Notes: generated by a model not told the origin, from the letters alone. Shown: positions 40,747-49,074, counted from the stretch's first letter. The stretch: 64,000 bases of DNA from CAJXSN01 sp947492235 (GCF_042492175.1 NZ_CP170453.1:496001-560000), one strand, 5' to 3'. Made by a program: numbers and translations.

Positions 40747-41891
40747 TATCGCTCCCCAAAACGCCAGCGCAAATCGAGCGAGAGAGCAGAGCGTTCATAG
40801 CTGTCCTCCCGAGACTCGTATTCACCAGTAAGGCCCAGCATCAGGGTGTCGGACAGATCGAACCGTGCACCTGCGGCAATTGCGCGCAATTGCCGCGTCC
40901 CGTCGACTTCTGCGTCAGGGTAGCTGGCAAGAACGGCGAACATCTCGGGCAGGCGGGGATGGCGATAATCCGCACGCAGAGCTCCGCCCAGCCGGTAGTC
41001 CTCGCCGCCGCCGATCAGATGGATCGAGCTGGCTGTCAGTTCCAGCGTCGGCGAGAAGCGCTGCCGCAATCCGGCACCCAATGCCACGACATCATCGCTG
41101 CGATATTCGGCGAACCGCCCGTCGACCAGCAGAGTGGTTGACCGGCTGACGCCGAATTCCGCGCCGCCCCCCAGACTCCAGTTCTCCCGGAAATCGGCAT
41201 TGGGCGTAACCCCGCCGGCAATGAAATACCGGTTCGTGCCGCCGGGCAAATCGACCCGGGCCGAGAGCCGCGTATCGGTCGACAACCGTTCCTCGCGCTC
41301 GATTCCGAAGGCCGCGACATTCCCGTTGCCCCACCCGGCAGCAATCGCGCCGCGCTGGACATACCATGTCTGATCAAGGCCCGAGGCAAAGGTCGCGTCC
41401 GAGACAGAGCCGCCCACACTGATCGATCGCAGCCTGAGTTTGCGGTCCTTTCTGGCCTGCTCAAGCGAGGCGGAGAGACGGTCGAGCCCCGGATATCCGG
41501 GATATTGCGCCGAAACCTGATCGGCCTGGGCCTGCGCTTCCGCAAGCTGACCGCGCCAGAACAGGATGTTGGCACGGGCAAGCTGGATGTCGGGATCGCC
41601 GGGTGACAGGGCAATGGCGCGGTCGATTGTGCCTTGTGCCGCGCCGACATCGCCCAAGGCCGCCTGCACAGCGGCATGGCGGCGAAGCAGGTCTGCGTCG
41701 CCCGGGTTGTCCTGCAAAAGCTTGCGCAATATACCATCTGCCCGGTCGAAATCACCGGCCACATAGGCCTGGTGTGCCGCCTCGCGATCAGCCGCAGCAG
41801 GCTGCGCCTGTGCCTGCGCCTGCGCGGGCAGCGCAGCGAATAGTGCGAGCCAGACAAGCATCGCAGGAGCGCGGGATTTCACGCCGATCAC
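40746..41891 (-). CDS. TPR plus YaiO-family outer-membrane beta-barrel protein
   Basis: 381 residues. Signal peptide at 1-26 (AMLVWLALFAALPAQAQA). TPR repeats are at about 35-130 (AHQAYVAGDFDRADGILRKL, PGDPDIQLARANILFWRGQL). From about 150 to the end are alternating-residue beta strands (GGGAEFGVSRSTTLLVDGRF, MLGLTGEYESREDSYERSAL). This TPR-barrel layout is that of YaiO. Export of the polymer made by the GT2 enzyme is a reasonable role. The start overlaps the response-regulator stop (ATGA). Confidence 0.85.
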   Translation of the reverse strand: MIGVKSRAPAMLVWLALFAALPAQAQAQAQPAAADREAAHQAYVAGDFDRADGILRKLLQDNPGDADLLRRHAAVQAALGDVGAAQGTIDRAIALSPGDPDIQLARANILFWRGQLAEAQAQADQVSAQYPGYPGLDRLSASLEQARKDRKLRLRSISVGGSVSDATFASGLDQTWYVQRGAIAAGWGNGNVAAFGIEREERLSTDTRLSARVDLPGGTNRYFIAGGVTPNADFRENWSLGGGAEFGVSRSTTLLVDGRFAEYRSDDVVALGAGLRQRFSPTLELTASSIHLIGGGEDYRLGGALRADYRHPRLPEMFAVLASYPDAEVDGTRQLRAIAAGARFDLSDTLMLGLTGEYESREDSYERSALSLDLRWRFGER

Positions 41892-42259
41892 GCCGCCCGC
41901 ACCAGCAATTTCTGGATCCGGACCATCAGTTCCTTGGGAATGAAGGGCTTGGTCATATATTCGTTCGCCCCGCTCTTCAGGGCCGCAACCACGTCTTTCT
42001 CGCCATCGCGCGCGGTCAGCATCACGATGGGGGTGCGTGCGGTCTGCGGATCGTCCCTCAGCCGGGCGAGAACCTCCGGGCCAGCGACCACGGGCATCAT
42101 GGAATCGAGAATAATCAGGTCGGGGTCTTCCGATCCCGCCTTTTCCAGCGCTTCCATCCCGTCTGCAGCCGTGACGACCTGGTGGCGAGCGCCTTCGAGC
42201 CTGAAACGGAGCATTTCCGTCAGGATCGCGTCATCGTCTGCGATCAGTATCTTTGCCAA
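41888..42259 (-). CDS. Single-domain response regulator (CheY-like)
   Basis: 123-residue receiver domain without an output domain. The acidic pocket is Asp8-Asp9, the phosphoacceptor Asp52 (IILDSMMP), Thr82 (MLTARD) and Lys104 (MTKPF). The start is TTG at 42259 behind a strong Shine-Dalgarno (GGAGG, 5-6 nt spacing). It is the first gene of the YaiO/HEAT/GT2 operon, so it likely controls the synthase post-translationally. No cognate histidine kinase is in the window. A perfect palindrome lies at 42292-42306 upstream. Confidence 0.93.
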   Translation of the reverse strand: MAKILIADDDAILTEMLRFRLEGARHQVVTAADGMEALEKAGSEDPDLIILDSMMPVVAGPEVLARLRDDPQTARTPIVMLTARDGEKDVVAALKSGANEYMTKPFIPKELMVRIQKLLVRAA

Positions 42260-42291
42260 GTGGGCCTCCGGAGTTGGTATTCTGACTACCG

Positions 42292-42306
42292 GAATTAAGT
42301 TAATTC
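42292..42306. promoter_or_regulatory. Perfect 15-bp palindrome upstream of the response regulator operon
   Basis: GAATTAAGTTAATTC is a 7-1-7 perfect inverted repeat, 32 bp before the TTG start. It could overlap the promoter. Its binding protein is unknown. Confidence 0.5.
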
Positions 42307-42403
42307 ATCGACAAGACCGGCCTCAGGGAATCACGCGAGTCTCAGAATTAAAAATCGCCTATTTTCAGAGGTATCGCAGTCGGGGAGTCCCGACAGCAGG
42401 CCT

Positions 42404-42423
42404 TGGTTACAACTGGTTACAAT
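42404..42423. repeat. Direct repeat of TGGTTACAA, two adjacent copies
   Basis: TGGTTACAAC and TGGTTACAAT lie back to back, one helical turn apart, 145 bp before the response regulator start. Such spacing is typical of response-regulator or activator sites. No protein can be named. Confidence 0.4.
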
Positions 42424-42442
42424 CTGTGCTTAACGCGGAAAG

Positions 42443-42476
42443 CAAAACGGCCCGCTCTCGCATGAGAGCAGGCCGT
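42443..42476 (-). terminator. Rho-independent terminator of the 42502-42753 gene
   Basis: Minus strand: ACGGCCTGCTCTC, loop ATGC, GAGAGCGGGCCGT, then TTTGCTTT. 25 bp past the stop codon. Confidence 0.85.
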
Positions 42477-42501
42477 CGTTTCAAGCAGTGTTTGAAGGCG
42501 T

Positions 42502-42753
42502 TTACGCGCCGGGCGCGGTGGTCACGGGTTTGGCGCGCTTCATCGGCTGGGGAGCCTTCTCGCGCTCGCCATTATCGAGCACCTTTTTCATGACATATCC
42601 GCCCGCTGCCATCGCCGCCATGGCGGGCAGGCTGATGCGGCGCAGGATCATGGGCGCGATAAAGCCCAGCGCCATGCCCGCGGGACCGCCGATTGCGCTG
42701 GATTTCTGGGCCGCCTTGCCGCCGATATAGCTTGTGATAATCTTGCCGATCAT
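42502..42753 (-). CDS. Small hydrophobic protein of unknown function
   Basis: 83 residues. Residues 1-60 are Gly/Ala-rich and hydrophobic (IIGK-like start, GGPAGMALGFIAPMILRRIS, LPAMAAMAAGGYVMKKVL), consistent with one or two short membrane helices. The C terminus is basic (KAPQPMKRAKPVTT). The ATG at 42753 follows AAAGGAG at 8 nt, a strong ribosome binding site. It ends in a terminator. I do not recognise a family. Confidence 0.7.
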   Translation of the reverse strand: MIGKIITSYIGGKAAQKSSAIGGPAGMALGFIAPMILRRISLPAMAAMAAGGYVMKKVLDNGEREKAPQPMKRAKPVTTAPGA

Positions 42754-42783
42754 ATTCAAATCTCCTTTGCCTAATCAACGGCT

Positions 42784-43104
42784 TCACCCGTGTGAGGTTC
42801 CGGAGTTTGCCTTTCGTGCGCGGCGGTTTCGCGCGGCTTCGGTGCTGAAGCTGCGGGGTGGACGGTCCCATTCGCCATCCGCATGGATCACGATATCGTC
42901 CGGTGCGACATCATTGGCGGCGTATACGTCCCAATTGGAGTGAACCATGTCGGGCGGGCCGTAGATCCGGGCGGCATTGGCGGCGCGGATGCCGCCGGGA
43001 CCATCGCGAAAACCGACATAATGCACCAGTCGCGCTTGGCGTGGAGGAGACTTGCCAGATGGAGTGGCGGAGCCCTTACCGACTGCGCGCGGCCCGCTTG
43101 CCAT
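42784..43104 (-). CDS. Hypothetical protein, uncertain start
   Basis: About 106 residues if the ATG at 43104 is used, which overlaps the sulfotransferase gene end by 29 bp. The conserved-looking core is RLVHYVGFRDGPGGIRAANA, PDMVHSNWDVYAANDV and DDIVIHADGEWDRPPRSF. I have the impression of a small family common in Erythrobacteraceae, but it has no known function. An internal GTG in RLVHY could also start translation. The downstream neighbour (42753) is 30 bp away on the same strand. Confidence 0.55.
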   Translation of the reverse strand: MASGPRAVGKGSATPSGKSPPRQARLVHYVGFRDGPGGIRAANAARIYGPPDMVHSNWDVYAANDVAPDDIVIHADGEWDRPPRSFSTEAARNRRARKANSGTSHG

Positions 43105-44338
43105 CGCCCCCGCCAAAATTGCTTTCCATCGGCACATCGAAAGCGCGGATATAATCGCCCATCCGCTCCAGCACTTCGCCCGGTGTCAGGCCGAACATTT
43201 CCAGGCTGTAGCGATGCGGCTTGCGCTTCAGGGCGCGGCTGCGCTCCAGATAGTCCTCCATCGCCGGAACCGCCGGTTCGATCTCAAGGCCGAGGAAATC
43301 ATACACCCGGTCCATCGTGCCGCGCCAGTCGCGGTCCATGTCGTCATACTGGACGTCGATCATCCGCTCCGGCGCAATCGTCTTGCGCGCCTCCATCATG
43401 CGGGTGACTTGCAAATGGGTCTTGCGCAGCCATTCCTGCCCCACCGCGTTCGGATCGACATCGTCGGAATAGATGATCGTCTGGTTCCAGGCGAGGCTGG
43501 CCGCGCTGCCTGTCACCTGCTGCGGATCGCGGTGGGTGAAGATCAGGCGAGCATCCGGGAAGACGTTCAGCAATGCGGGCAGATCAAGCATATGCTGCGG
43601 CGTTTTCAATATCCACGGGCGGATGCTGCTGACTTGCTGGCTCCACCCGATCAGGCGCAGCTGGTCGGCCATATAGGCATAGGCGGGGGTGGCATCCACG
43701 CCCTCGCTCCAGCGACCATAGCTGGGAATCTGCCACTGCGCCTCGTGCTTCATCCCGTACATGCTGGCGACCAGCAGGCCGAGCTCTTCTTCGGGCTCCA
43801 TCGGGCCGGTCGGGTGGATCGACAAGGTGCGCGGATTGGCCAGCCGGGCGACGCGCATGATCCGTTTTGCCAATACGGGGCGGAAATCCTCCGCCTCGCC
43901 TGCCAGCACCGCCTCGAAATCGCGGCGCGGGACCGGGCTGATCGTCTCGAAGCTGCGCATGTGGCTGAAGCGCCGGTCGCTCGCCAACAGCCGGTGCATT
44001 CGCGTTGTACCCGACCGCATCGGGCCGACAATCACGACGGGGCTGCGCATCGGTCGCTCGAGGATTTCCGGATGCCGTCTGAACCAGTATTCGCTCAGCA
44101 GACGGTGGAACAGGACCTGCCGGAACTGCAGCATGGCCGACAGATCGCCCGCCGCATTCAGCCGCGCTTCGCTTTCGATCGCGTCGAGCAGCTTCTGCAG
44201 CGGCTGTTCGAACCACGGATCGCCGAAATCCTCCAGCCCGCCAGCCTGCTCTATCGCCTGCTCTTTCAGGAAATCCGCGTCCAGCCGGGCAGGCGCAATC
44301 GCACCCAGACGCCGTCCAGCGCGCAGTCCCTTGTCCAT
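43076..44338 (-). CDS. Sulfotransferase family protein
   Basis: 420 residues from the ATG at 44338; an in-frame ATG at 44410 is possible but lies next to a plausible promoter (TTGAAC, 16 bp, TAGAGC). The 5'-phosphosulfate loop is VVIVGPMRSGTTRMHRLLAS. The 3'-phosphate region includes ARLIFTHRDPQQVTGSAASL. These motifs fit the Sulfotransfer_3-type family that uses PAPS. The acceptor is unknown; no sulfate-activation genes are adjacent. It is divergent from serS. Confidence 0.85.
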   Translation of the reverse strand: MDKGLRAGRRLGAIAPARLDADFLKEQAIEQAGGLEDFGDPWFEQPLQKLLDAIESEARLNAAGDLSAMLQFRQVLFHRLLSEYWFRRHPEILERPMRSPVVIVGPMRSGTTRMHRLLASDRRFSHMRSFETISPVPRRDFEAVLAGEAEDFRPVLAKRIMRVARLANPRTLSIHPTGPMEPEEELGLLVASMYGMKHEAQWQIPSYGRWSEGVDATPAYAYMADQLRLIGWSQQVSSIRPWILKTPQHMLDLPALLNVFPDARLIFTHRDPQQVTGSAASLAWNQTIIYSDDVDPNAVGQEWLRKTHLQVTRMMEARKTIAPERMIDVQYDDMDRDWRGTMDRVYDFLGLEIEPAVPAMEDYLERSRALKRKPHRYSLEMFGLTPGEVLERMGDYIRAFDVPMESNFGGGDGKRAARSR

Positions 44339-44502
44339 AATATCGATGAATGGCGTCCGGCGTGGGGGCGTTGTCGGATTGAATGCCAAGTATTTGCCCC
44401 CGGGTCGCATGAAGAGATTTTGCTCTAAAGAAAACAACACAGCGTTCAAGACCGGTGCGGGTTCCTTGCACGGGCGCGAATGGGGCGGCATAGGCTGGCC
44501 GC

Positions 44503-45783
44503 ATGCATGACATTCGCCTGATCCGCGACGATCCCGCCGCCTTCGATGCCGCCCTCGCCCGCCGGGGGCTGGAACCTGTTGCCAACTCCATCCTGGAACT
44601 GGACGAGAAGCGCCGCGCGCTCACCACGCGTGCACAGGAAGCGCAGGCCCGCCGCAACGAGGCCTCCAAGGCCATCGGGCAGGCGATGGGCAAGGGCGAC
44701 ACGGAAACCGCCGAGAAGCTGAAGGCCGAAGTGGCCGAGTTGAAGCAGACGATGCCCGCGCTGGAAAAAGAAGAGAGCGAGGTCGCCAACAGGTTACAGG
44801 ACATCCTGCTGGCTCTTCCCAATCTGCCTGCCGCCGAAACCCCCGATGGAGAGGGCGAGGAAGACAATGTCTATCTGCGCGAATGGGGGAGAAAGCCCGA
44901 TTTCGCGTTCGACCCGCAGGAACACGCCGAGCTCGCGCCCGATCTGGGCATGGACTTCGAAACCGGTGCCCGCATTGCCGGCGCACGCTTCACCTTCTTG
45001 CGCGGACAGATGGCCCGGCTGCACCGGGCGCTGGGCCAATTCATGATCGATACGGTTACTGGCGAGTATGGCTTTACCGAATGCAACCCGCCTCTGCTCA
45101 TTCGGGAAGAAGCCGGTTACGGCACCGGGCAATTGCCGAAATTCTCCGAGGATCTGTTTCAGACCACCGATGGCCGTTATCTGATTTCCACGTCGGAAAT
45201 GTCGCTCGGCAATTCCTTCCGCGAGACGATCTACGAAGAACGCGATTTTCCGATGCGGATCACCGCTCTCACGCCATGTTTCCGTTCGGAAGCCGGGGCC
45301 GCCGGGCGCGACACGCGCGGTTTCATCAGGCAGCACCAATTCGAAAAGGTCGAAATGATTGTCGCGGCGCTGCCGCAGGATAGCGAAGAGGAGCTGCAGC
45401 GGATCACCGCCAATGCCGAGGGCATTCTTCAAAAGCTGGGATTGCATTACCGCGTTATGCAGCTGTGCTCGGGCGATCTGGGCGCGACGATGATGAAAAC
45501 CTACGATCTTGAAGTCTGGCTGCCGGGACAAGGCGCTTACCGCGAGATCAGTTCCTGCTCCAATGGCGGGGCCTACCAGCCGCGCCGAATGAATGCGCGC
45601 TATCGCCCGCAGGATGCGAAAAAGACCGAGTTCTTCCATCTGCTCAACGGCTCCGGCCTCGCGGTGGGCCGCACGCTGGTGGCCGTGCTGGAGAATTATC
45701 AGCAGGCCGATGGCAGTGTGGACGTGCCCGAGGTGCTCGCGCCCTATATGGGCGGGGTGACGCGGCTGGAGCCCCATCCATGA
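44503..45783 (+). CDS. serS: Serine--tRNA ligase
   Basis: 426 residues, class II synthetase. The N-terminal coiled-coil arm is at about 25-100 (LELDEKRRALTTRAQEAQAR, AEVAELKQTMPALEKEESEV). Catalytic motif 2 is CFRSEAGAAGRDTRGFIRQH and motif 3 is GSGLAVGRTLVAVLENYQ. Serine-binding TSE is in LISTSEMSLGN. It charges tRNA-Ser with serine. The ATG at 44503 starts with the family's standard MHDIRLIRDDP. Confidence 0.98.
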   Translation: MHDIRLIRDDPAAFDAALARRGLEPVANSILELDEKRRALTTRAQEAQARRNEASKAIGQAMGKGDTETAEKLKAEVAELKQTMPALEKEESEVANRLQDILLALPNLPAAETPDGEGEEDNVYLREWGRKPDFAFDPQEHAELAPDLGMDFETGARIAGARFTFLRGQMARLHRALGQFMIDTVTGEYGFTECNPPLLIREEAGYGTGQLPKFSEDLFQTTDGRYLISTSEMSLGNSFRETIYEERDFPMRITALTPCFRSEAGAAGRDTRGFIRQHQFEKVEMIVAALPQDSEEELQRITANAEGILQKLGLHYRVMQLCSGDLGATMMKTYDLEVWLPGQGAYREISSCSNGGAYQPRRMNARYRPQDAKKTEFFHLLNGSGLAVGRTLVAVLENYQQADGSVDVPEVLAPYMGGVTRLEPHP

Positions 45784-45810
45784 ACACCGTCATGAAGCTT
45801 TGCGCCATTC

Positions 45811-45905
45811 TCCTCCCCCTTGAGGGGGAGGCCGGGTGGGGGTGCTCGGCGCATCAGGCAAACGCGGCAACCCCACCCCCGGCCCCTCCCTCAAGGGAGG
45901 GGAGG
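45811..45905. repeat. Imperfect inverted-repeat element between serS and surE
   Basis: Left arm 45811-45843 (TCCTCCCCCTTGAGGGGGAG, then GCCGGGTGGGGG); right arm 45869-45905 (CCCCACCCCCGGCCCCTCCC, then TCAAGGGAGGGGAGG). Each arm carries its own small hairpin (CCCCCTTGAGGGGG; CCCTCAAGGG). This kind of element recurs in many sphingomonad genomes as I recall. The right arm ends 5 bp before the surE GTG. Confidence 0.8.
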
Positions 45906-45910
45906 CATTC

Positions 45911-46672
45911 GTGAAAATCCTCCTGACCAATGATGACGGTATCCGCGCCCCCGGCCTCGAAGTGCTGGAAGCCATCGCGGCCGAGTTTTCCGACGACATC
46001 TGGATCTGTGCGCCGGACGAGGAGCAATCGGGCATGGGCCACGCCCTCACTCTGACCCGGCCTGTCCGGCTGCGCCAGCACGACGAGCGGCGGTTCTCCG
46101 TCACCGGCACGCCCACGGACAGCGTGACCATGGGCCTGCGTCAGGTGATGGACGGCCCGCCCGATCTGATCCTGTCCGGCGTCAATCGCGGGGCCAATCT
46201 GGCGGACGACATCACTTATTCGGGCACTGTGTCTGCCGCCATCGAGGGCGCGCTGGCCGGTATTCGCTCCATCGCCATGAGCCAGGTCATCGCGCGCGAC
46301 GGGGCTGCCGATGCCGACACTTTCGACGCGGCGCGCCGGTGGGGCGCGAAGGTTTTGCAGCCGCTGCTCGACACACCGCTGCCAGCTCGCACGCTGGTCA
46401 ATGTCAATTTCCCCGCCCTTCCCTCCGCCGAGGTGAAGGGAATTCGCGCTGTACGGCAGGGTTTTCACGATTACTCGCGGGGAACTGTGGTGGAGGGGCG
46501 TGACCCGCGCGGCTTCACCTATTACTGGTTTGGTTTGCAGGCGATCGAGCACACGCTGGATCACGGCACCGATCTGGAAGCCATCGACGAGGGGTATATC
46601 GCAGTGACACCTTTGCAACTGGACCTGACGCACCACGCATCTCTGGGCGAATTGGGGGAGCGGTTCGCATGA
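45911..46672 (+). CDS. surE: 5'/3'-nucleotidase SurE
   Basis: 253 residues. The metal site starts at once: KILLTNDDGIRAPG (Asp8, Asp9), then APDEEQSGMGHALTL and LSGVNRGANLADDITYSGTV. It dephosphorylates nucleoside monophosphates and is a stationary-phase survival factor. The GTG at 45911 sits behind GGGAGGGGAGG, which is the end of the inverted-repeat element, so the repeat provides the ribosome binding site. The next gene overlaps by 4 nt (ATGA). serS-surE-LysM/M23 is a frequent alphaproteobacterial order. Confidence 0.96.
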   Translation: MKILLTNDDGIRAPGLEVLEAIAAEFSDDIWICAPDEEQSGMGHALTLTRPVRLRQHDERRFSVTGTPTDSVTMGLRQVMDGPPDLILSGVNRGANLADDITYSGTVSAAIEGALAGIRSIAMSQVIARDGAADADTFDAARRWGAKVLQPLLDTPLPARTLVNVNFPALPSAEVKGIRAVRQGFHDYSRGTVVEGRDPRGFTYYWFGLQAIEHTLDHGTDLEAIDEGYIAVTPLQLDLTHHASLGELGERFA

Positions 46673-47448
46673 CGCGCCTTCTTGCCATGGCCACCGCCGC
46701 TGCCGCGTCTCTACTGATCGCCAGCCCCGCCGCCGCCAATCCGGCAACCGCGAACACCTACACAGTGAAAGAGGGCGATACGCTGCGCGGCATCGCCAAT
46801 CGCACCGGTGTGGACGCATCGCTGATTGCCGCAGTCAACGGTCTGGTGGAGCCATATTACGTCCAGAAGGGCCAGACTTTGGCGATCCCCCGCCAGCGGG
46901 TCCACACCGTGAAATCGGGCGACACGCTGGGCGGAATTGCCAACCGGTATGGCGTCGCGATGACCAATCTGGCGCTGGCCAACAATATTGCCGCGCCCTA
47001 TTCGCTGCGCGTGGGGCAGAAAGTCATCATTCCCGCCGTCATCAACACCACCATCCGCCCGCAAACGCCCCGGACGACGCCCTATTTCCGCCGTCCGCAT
47101 GATGGGCGCGTGATGCTCGGCTTCGGGCGCGGTCATGACGGGATCGATATCGAAACCGGCATGGGCGACATGGTGCGCGCGGCTGCCAGCGGCACGGTGG
47201 TGTTCGCCGCGCCGGAGAAAACCCGCTTTGGCCGGCAGGTGCTGATCGACCACGGCAATGGCTGGCAGACCAGCTATGGCCACCTGTCGCGCATCACGGT
47301 GAGCAAGGGCGAGGTCGTGAAAGTTGGCGAACGGATCGGGCTGGCGGGCGATGCCGGTATTGCCACCCGCCCCGAACTGCACTTCGAAATCCGCCACAAC
47401 GGCCGCGACGTCGATCCGGCAACCAAATTGCCCGCACGCGGGAATTGA
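46669..47448 (+). CDS. LysM and M23 (LytM) domain protein, NlpD-like, degenerate active site
   Basis: 259 residues. Signal peptide at 1-23. Two LysM domains at about 30-74 and 78-122 (YTVKEGDTLRGIANRTG; HTVKSGDTLGGIANRYG). LytM domain at about 138-255. Metal ligands His156, Asp160 (GHDGID) and His239 remain, and His205 (YGHLS) too. The first His of the HxH motif is Glu237 (ELHFE), so hydrolysis is probably impaired. Degenerate LytM proteins such as NlpD and EnvC activate division amidases instead. Coupled to surE by an ATGA overlap, as in the surE-nlpD neighbourhood of E. coli. Confidence 0.9.
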   Translation: MTRLLAMATAAAASLLIASPAAANPATANTYTVKEGDTLRGIANRTGVDASLIAAVNGLVEPYYVQKGQTLAIPRQRVHTVKSGDTLGGIANRYGVAMTNLALANNIAAPYSLRVGQKVIIPAVINTTIRPQTPRTTPYFRRPHDGRVMLGFGRGHDGIDIETGMGDMVRAAASGTVVFAAPEKTRFGRQVLIDHGNGWQTSYGHLSRITVSKGEVVKVGERIGLAGDAGIATRPELHFEIRHNGRDVDPATKLPARGN

Positions 47449-47495
47449 GCTAACCGCCTCTTCCGGACGGCGTTTCCAGGGGCGGGCAAAGTTTA

Positions 47496-48611
47496 ATGAG
47501 CGATCAGATAGACAGGATCGGCACCGGCCCGCGCGAGCGCCATTATCGTGGGCCGAAATTCAAGCCGCTGCGCCGCGCGGTCGATATACCCGTCTGGGGC
47601 GATCTGGTGATCCGCATCGGGCTGGCGCTGTTTCTGATTGCCATCGTCGTCATGATCCACTGGTGGGATCGCGGCGGGCTGGTCGACAATCTCGACGGTG
47701 AAGTCAGCTTCACCGACGTGATCTATTTCACCATGATCTCGATCACCACCACCGGCTTTGGCGATATCGCCCCGATCACCGACCGGGCACGGCTGGTGGA
47801 GGCCGTGATCGTCACGCCGATCCGTTTCGCCGTGTTCTTTATCTTCGTCGGCACCGCTTATAATTTCATCATCAAACGCAGTTGGGAGAGCTTCCGCATG
47901 GCTCGCATTCAGGAACAGCTTTCGGACCATATCGTGGTGCTGGGCTACGGCATCTCCGGCTCCGAAGCGGTGGCGGAATTGATCGAGCGCGGGACCGATC
48001 CGGCGCAGATCGTGGTGGTCGATCCCAGCGAGGAACGCCTGATCGAGGCCGAAGCGCAAGGCTGCAACGTGATGACCGCCGATGCCACACGCGATGGCAC
48101 ATTGCAGGCGGTGCGGATCGAGAGAGCGCAGAACGTGCTTGTCTCGGCAGGGCGCGACGACACCTCCATACTGATCGTGCTGACCGTGCGCGCGCTGGCC
48201 CCCAATGTGCCGATCAGCATGGTGGTACGCGCAGACGATAACGAGCAGATCGCCCGGCAGGCGGGCGCGAACAATGTCATCAACCCGGTGCGCTTTACCG
48301 GCCTGCTGCTGGCAGGCAGCGCAAAGGGCGCGCATATCGCCGAATATCTTGCCGATCTTGCCTCCGTTTCGGGCCGCGTCCAGCTGGTGGAGCGCGAAGT
48401 CACCGACGAGGAATGCGGCTGCTCCATTTCCGATCTGCCGTCGGGTGGCCGGGGCCTTCGCGTCTATCGCGGCGGCAAGGCGCTGGGCTTCTGGGAAGAC
48501 GCCTGCCAGAACCTGCAAAAGGGCGACATCATCGTCGAAATCGTCCCCACCCCGTCAGGCGAAGAACGCGGCGACGGGCATAACGGCCGCCACGCGGACA
48601 GCTCCGACTAG
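47496..48611 (+). CDS. Potassium channel with TrkA-N (RCK) domain
   Basis: 371 residues. Two helices flank a pore loop with the selectivity filter TTTGFGD (ISITTTGFGDIAPITDRARL), close to the K+ channel TVGYGD. A Rossmann RCK domain follows at about 145-260 (DHIVVLGYGISGSEAVAELI, VVVDPSEERL, GCNVMTADATRDGTLQ), with an NAD-binding GxGxxG-like GYGISG. A C-terminal tail of about 90 residues includes two Cys (EECGCSIS). Kch/KtrA-like ligand-gated K+ flux is the likely role. Its stop codon overlaps the convergent DUF1761 gene's stop by 4 nt. Confidence 0.92.
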   Translation: MSDQIDRIGTGPRERHYRGPKFKPLRRAVDIPVWGDLVIRIGLALFLIAIVVMIHWWDRGGLVDNLDGEVSFTDVIYFTMISITTTGFGDIAPITDRARLVEAVIVTPIRFAVFFIFVGTAYNFIIKRSWESFRMARIQEQLSDHIVVLGYGISGSEAVAELIERGTDPAQIVVVDPSEERLIEAEAQGCNVMTADATRDGTLQAVRIERAQNVLVSAGRDDTSILIVLTVRALAPNVPISMVVRADDNEQIARQAGANNVINPVRFTGLLLAGSAKGAHIAEYLADLASVSGRVQLVEREVTDEECGCSISDLPSGGRGLRVYRGGKALGFWEDACQNLQKGDIIVEIVPTPSGEERGDGHNGRHADSSD

Positions 48612-49006
48612 TTCATCAGCGCAAACACACTGCCCATCGCGGTCATGCCGACGATGAAATGGCCCGCATCGATAAAGAAATGCGCCGCTGTCTTGCGCAG
48701 ATAGAGGTAATTGATCCCGATGGCGGGGATCATCACGCCCACGGCAAAGCCGACCGAAATCATCATGATCGCGCGGTCGCTCGCCCCGGTCATGGCGAAT
48801 TGATGCGCCAGCACGGTGGCGATCAGCAGTTCGAACAGGAAAGTCAGCCCGAAGATTTTCAGCATGCTGCCGGACTGGATCTGCTCGTCGCTCATCCCCG
48901 CCGCCTTCTGCCAGGCCTTGCCGAAGATCACGCCGTACCACAGCGCGCCGACCACAAAGAAGGCCAGCGCCGCCAGAACTATTGTCAGAAGGCTCATCTC
49001 GCCCAT
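48608..49006 (-). CDS. DUF1761 family small membrane protein
   Basis: 132 residues with four membrane segments. The N terminus has the DUF1761 hallmark LAALAFFVVGALWYGVIFGKAW followed by GMSDEQIQ. The ATG at 49006 precedes MGEMSLLTIV. Function unknown. Convergent and overlapping with the potassium channel gene at CTAG. Confidence 0.82.
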   Translation of the reverse strand: MGEMSLLTIVLAALAFFVVGALWYGVIFGKAWQKAAGMSDEQIQSGSMLKIFGLTFLFELLIATVLAHQFAMTGASDRAIMMISVGFAVGVMIPAIGINYLYLRKTAAHFFIDAGHFIVGMTAMGSVFALMN

Positions 49007-49074
49007 CGTCTCTCTCCCTATCCAAACCTGCCCTATAGCGCGCAGAGCCAAGCAGGTGTAGGGGCGCGGCCATC

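Noticed and set aside
39793..40800. 335-residue frame on the plus strand opposite the HEAT gene
   Set aside because: It is antisense to a gene with clear helical repeats, a membrane anchor and coupled neighbours.
45811..45905. Terminator for serS
   Set aside because: There is no U-run after the right arm, and the arm merges with the surE ribosome binding site; it is better described as a repeat element, though it could attenuate transcription.
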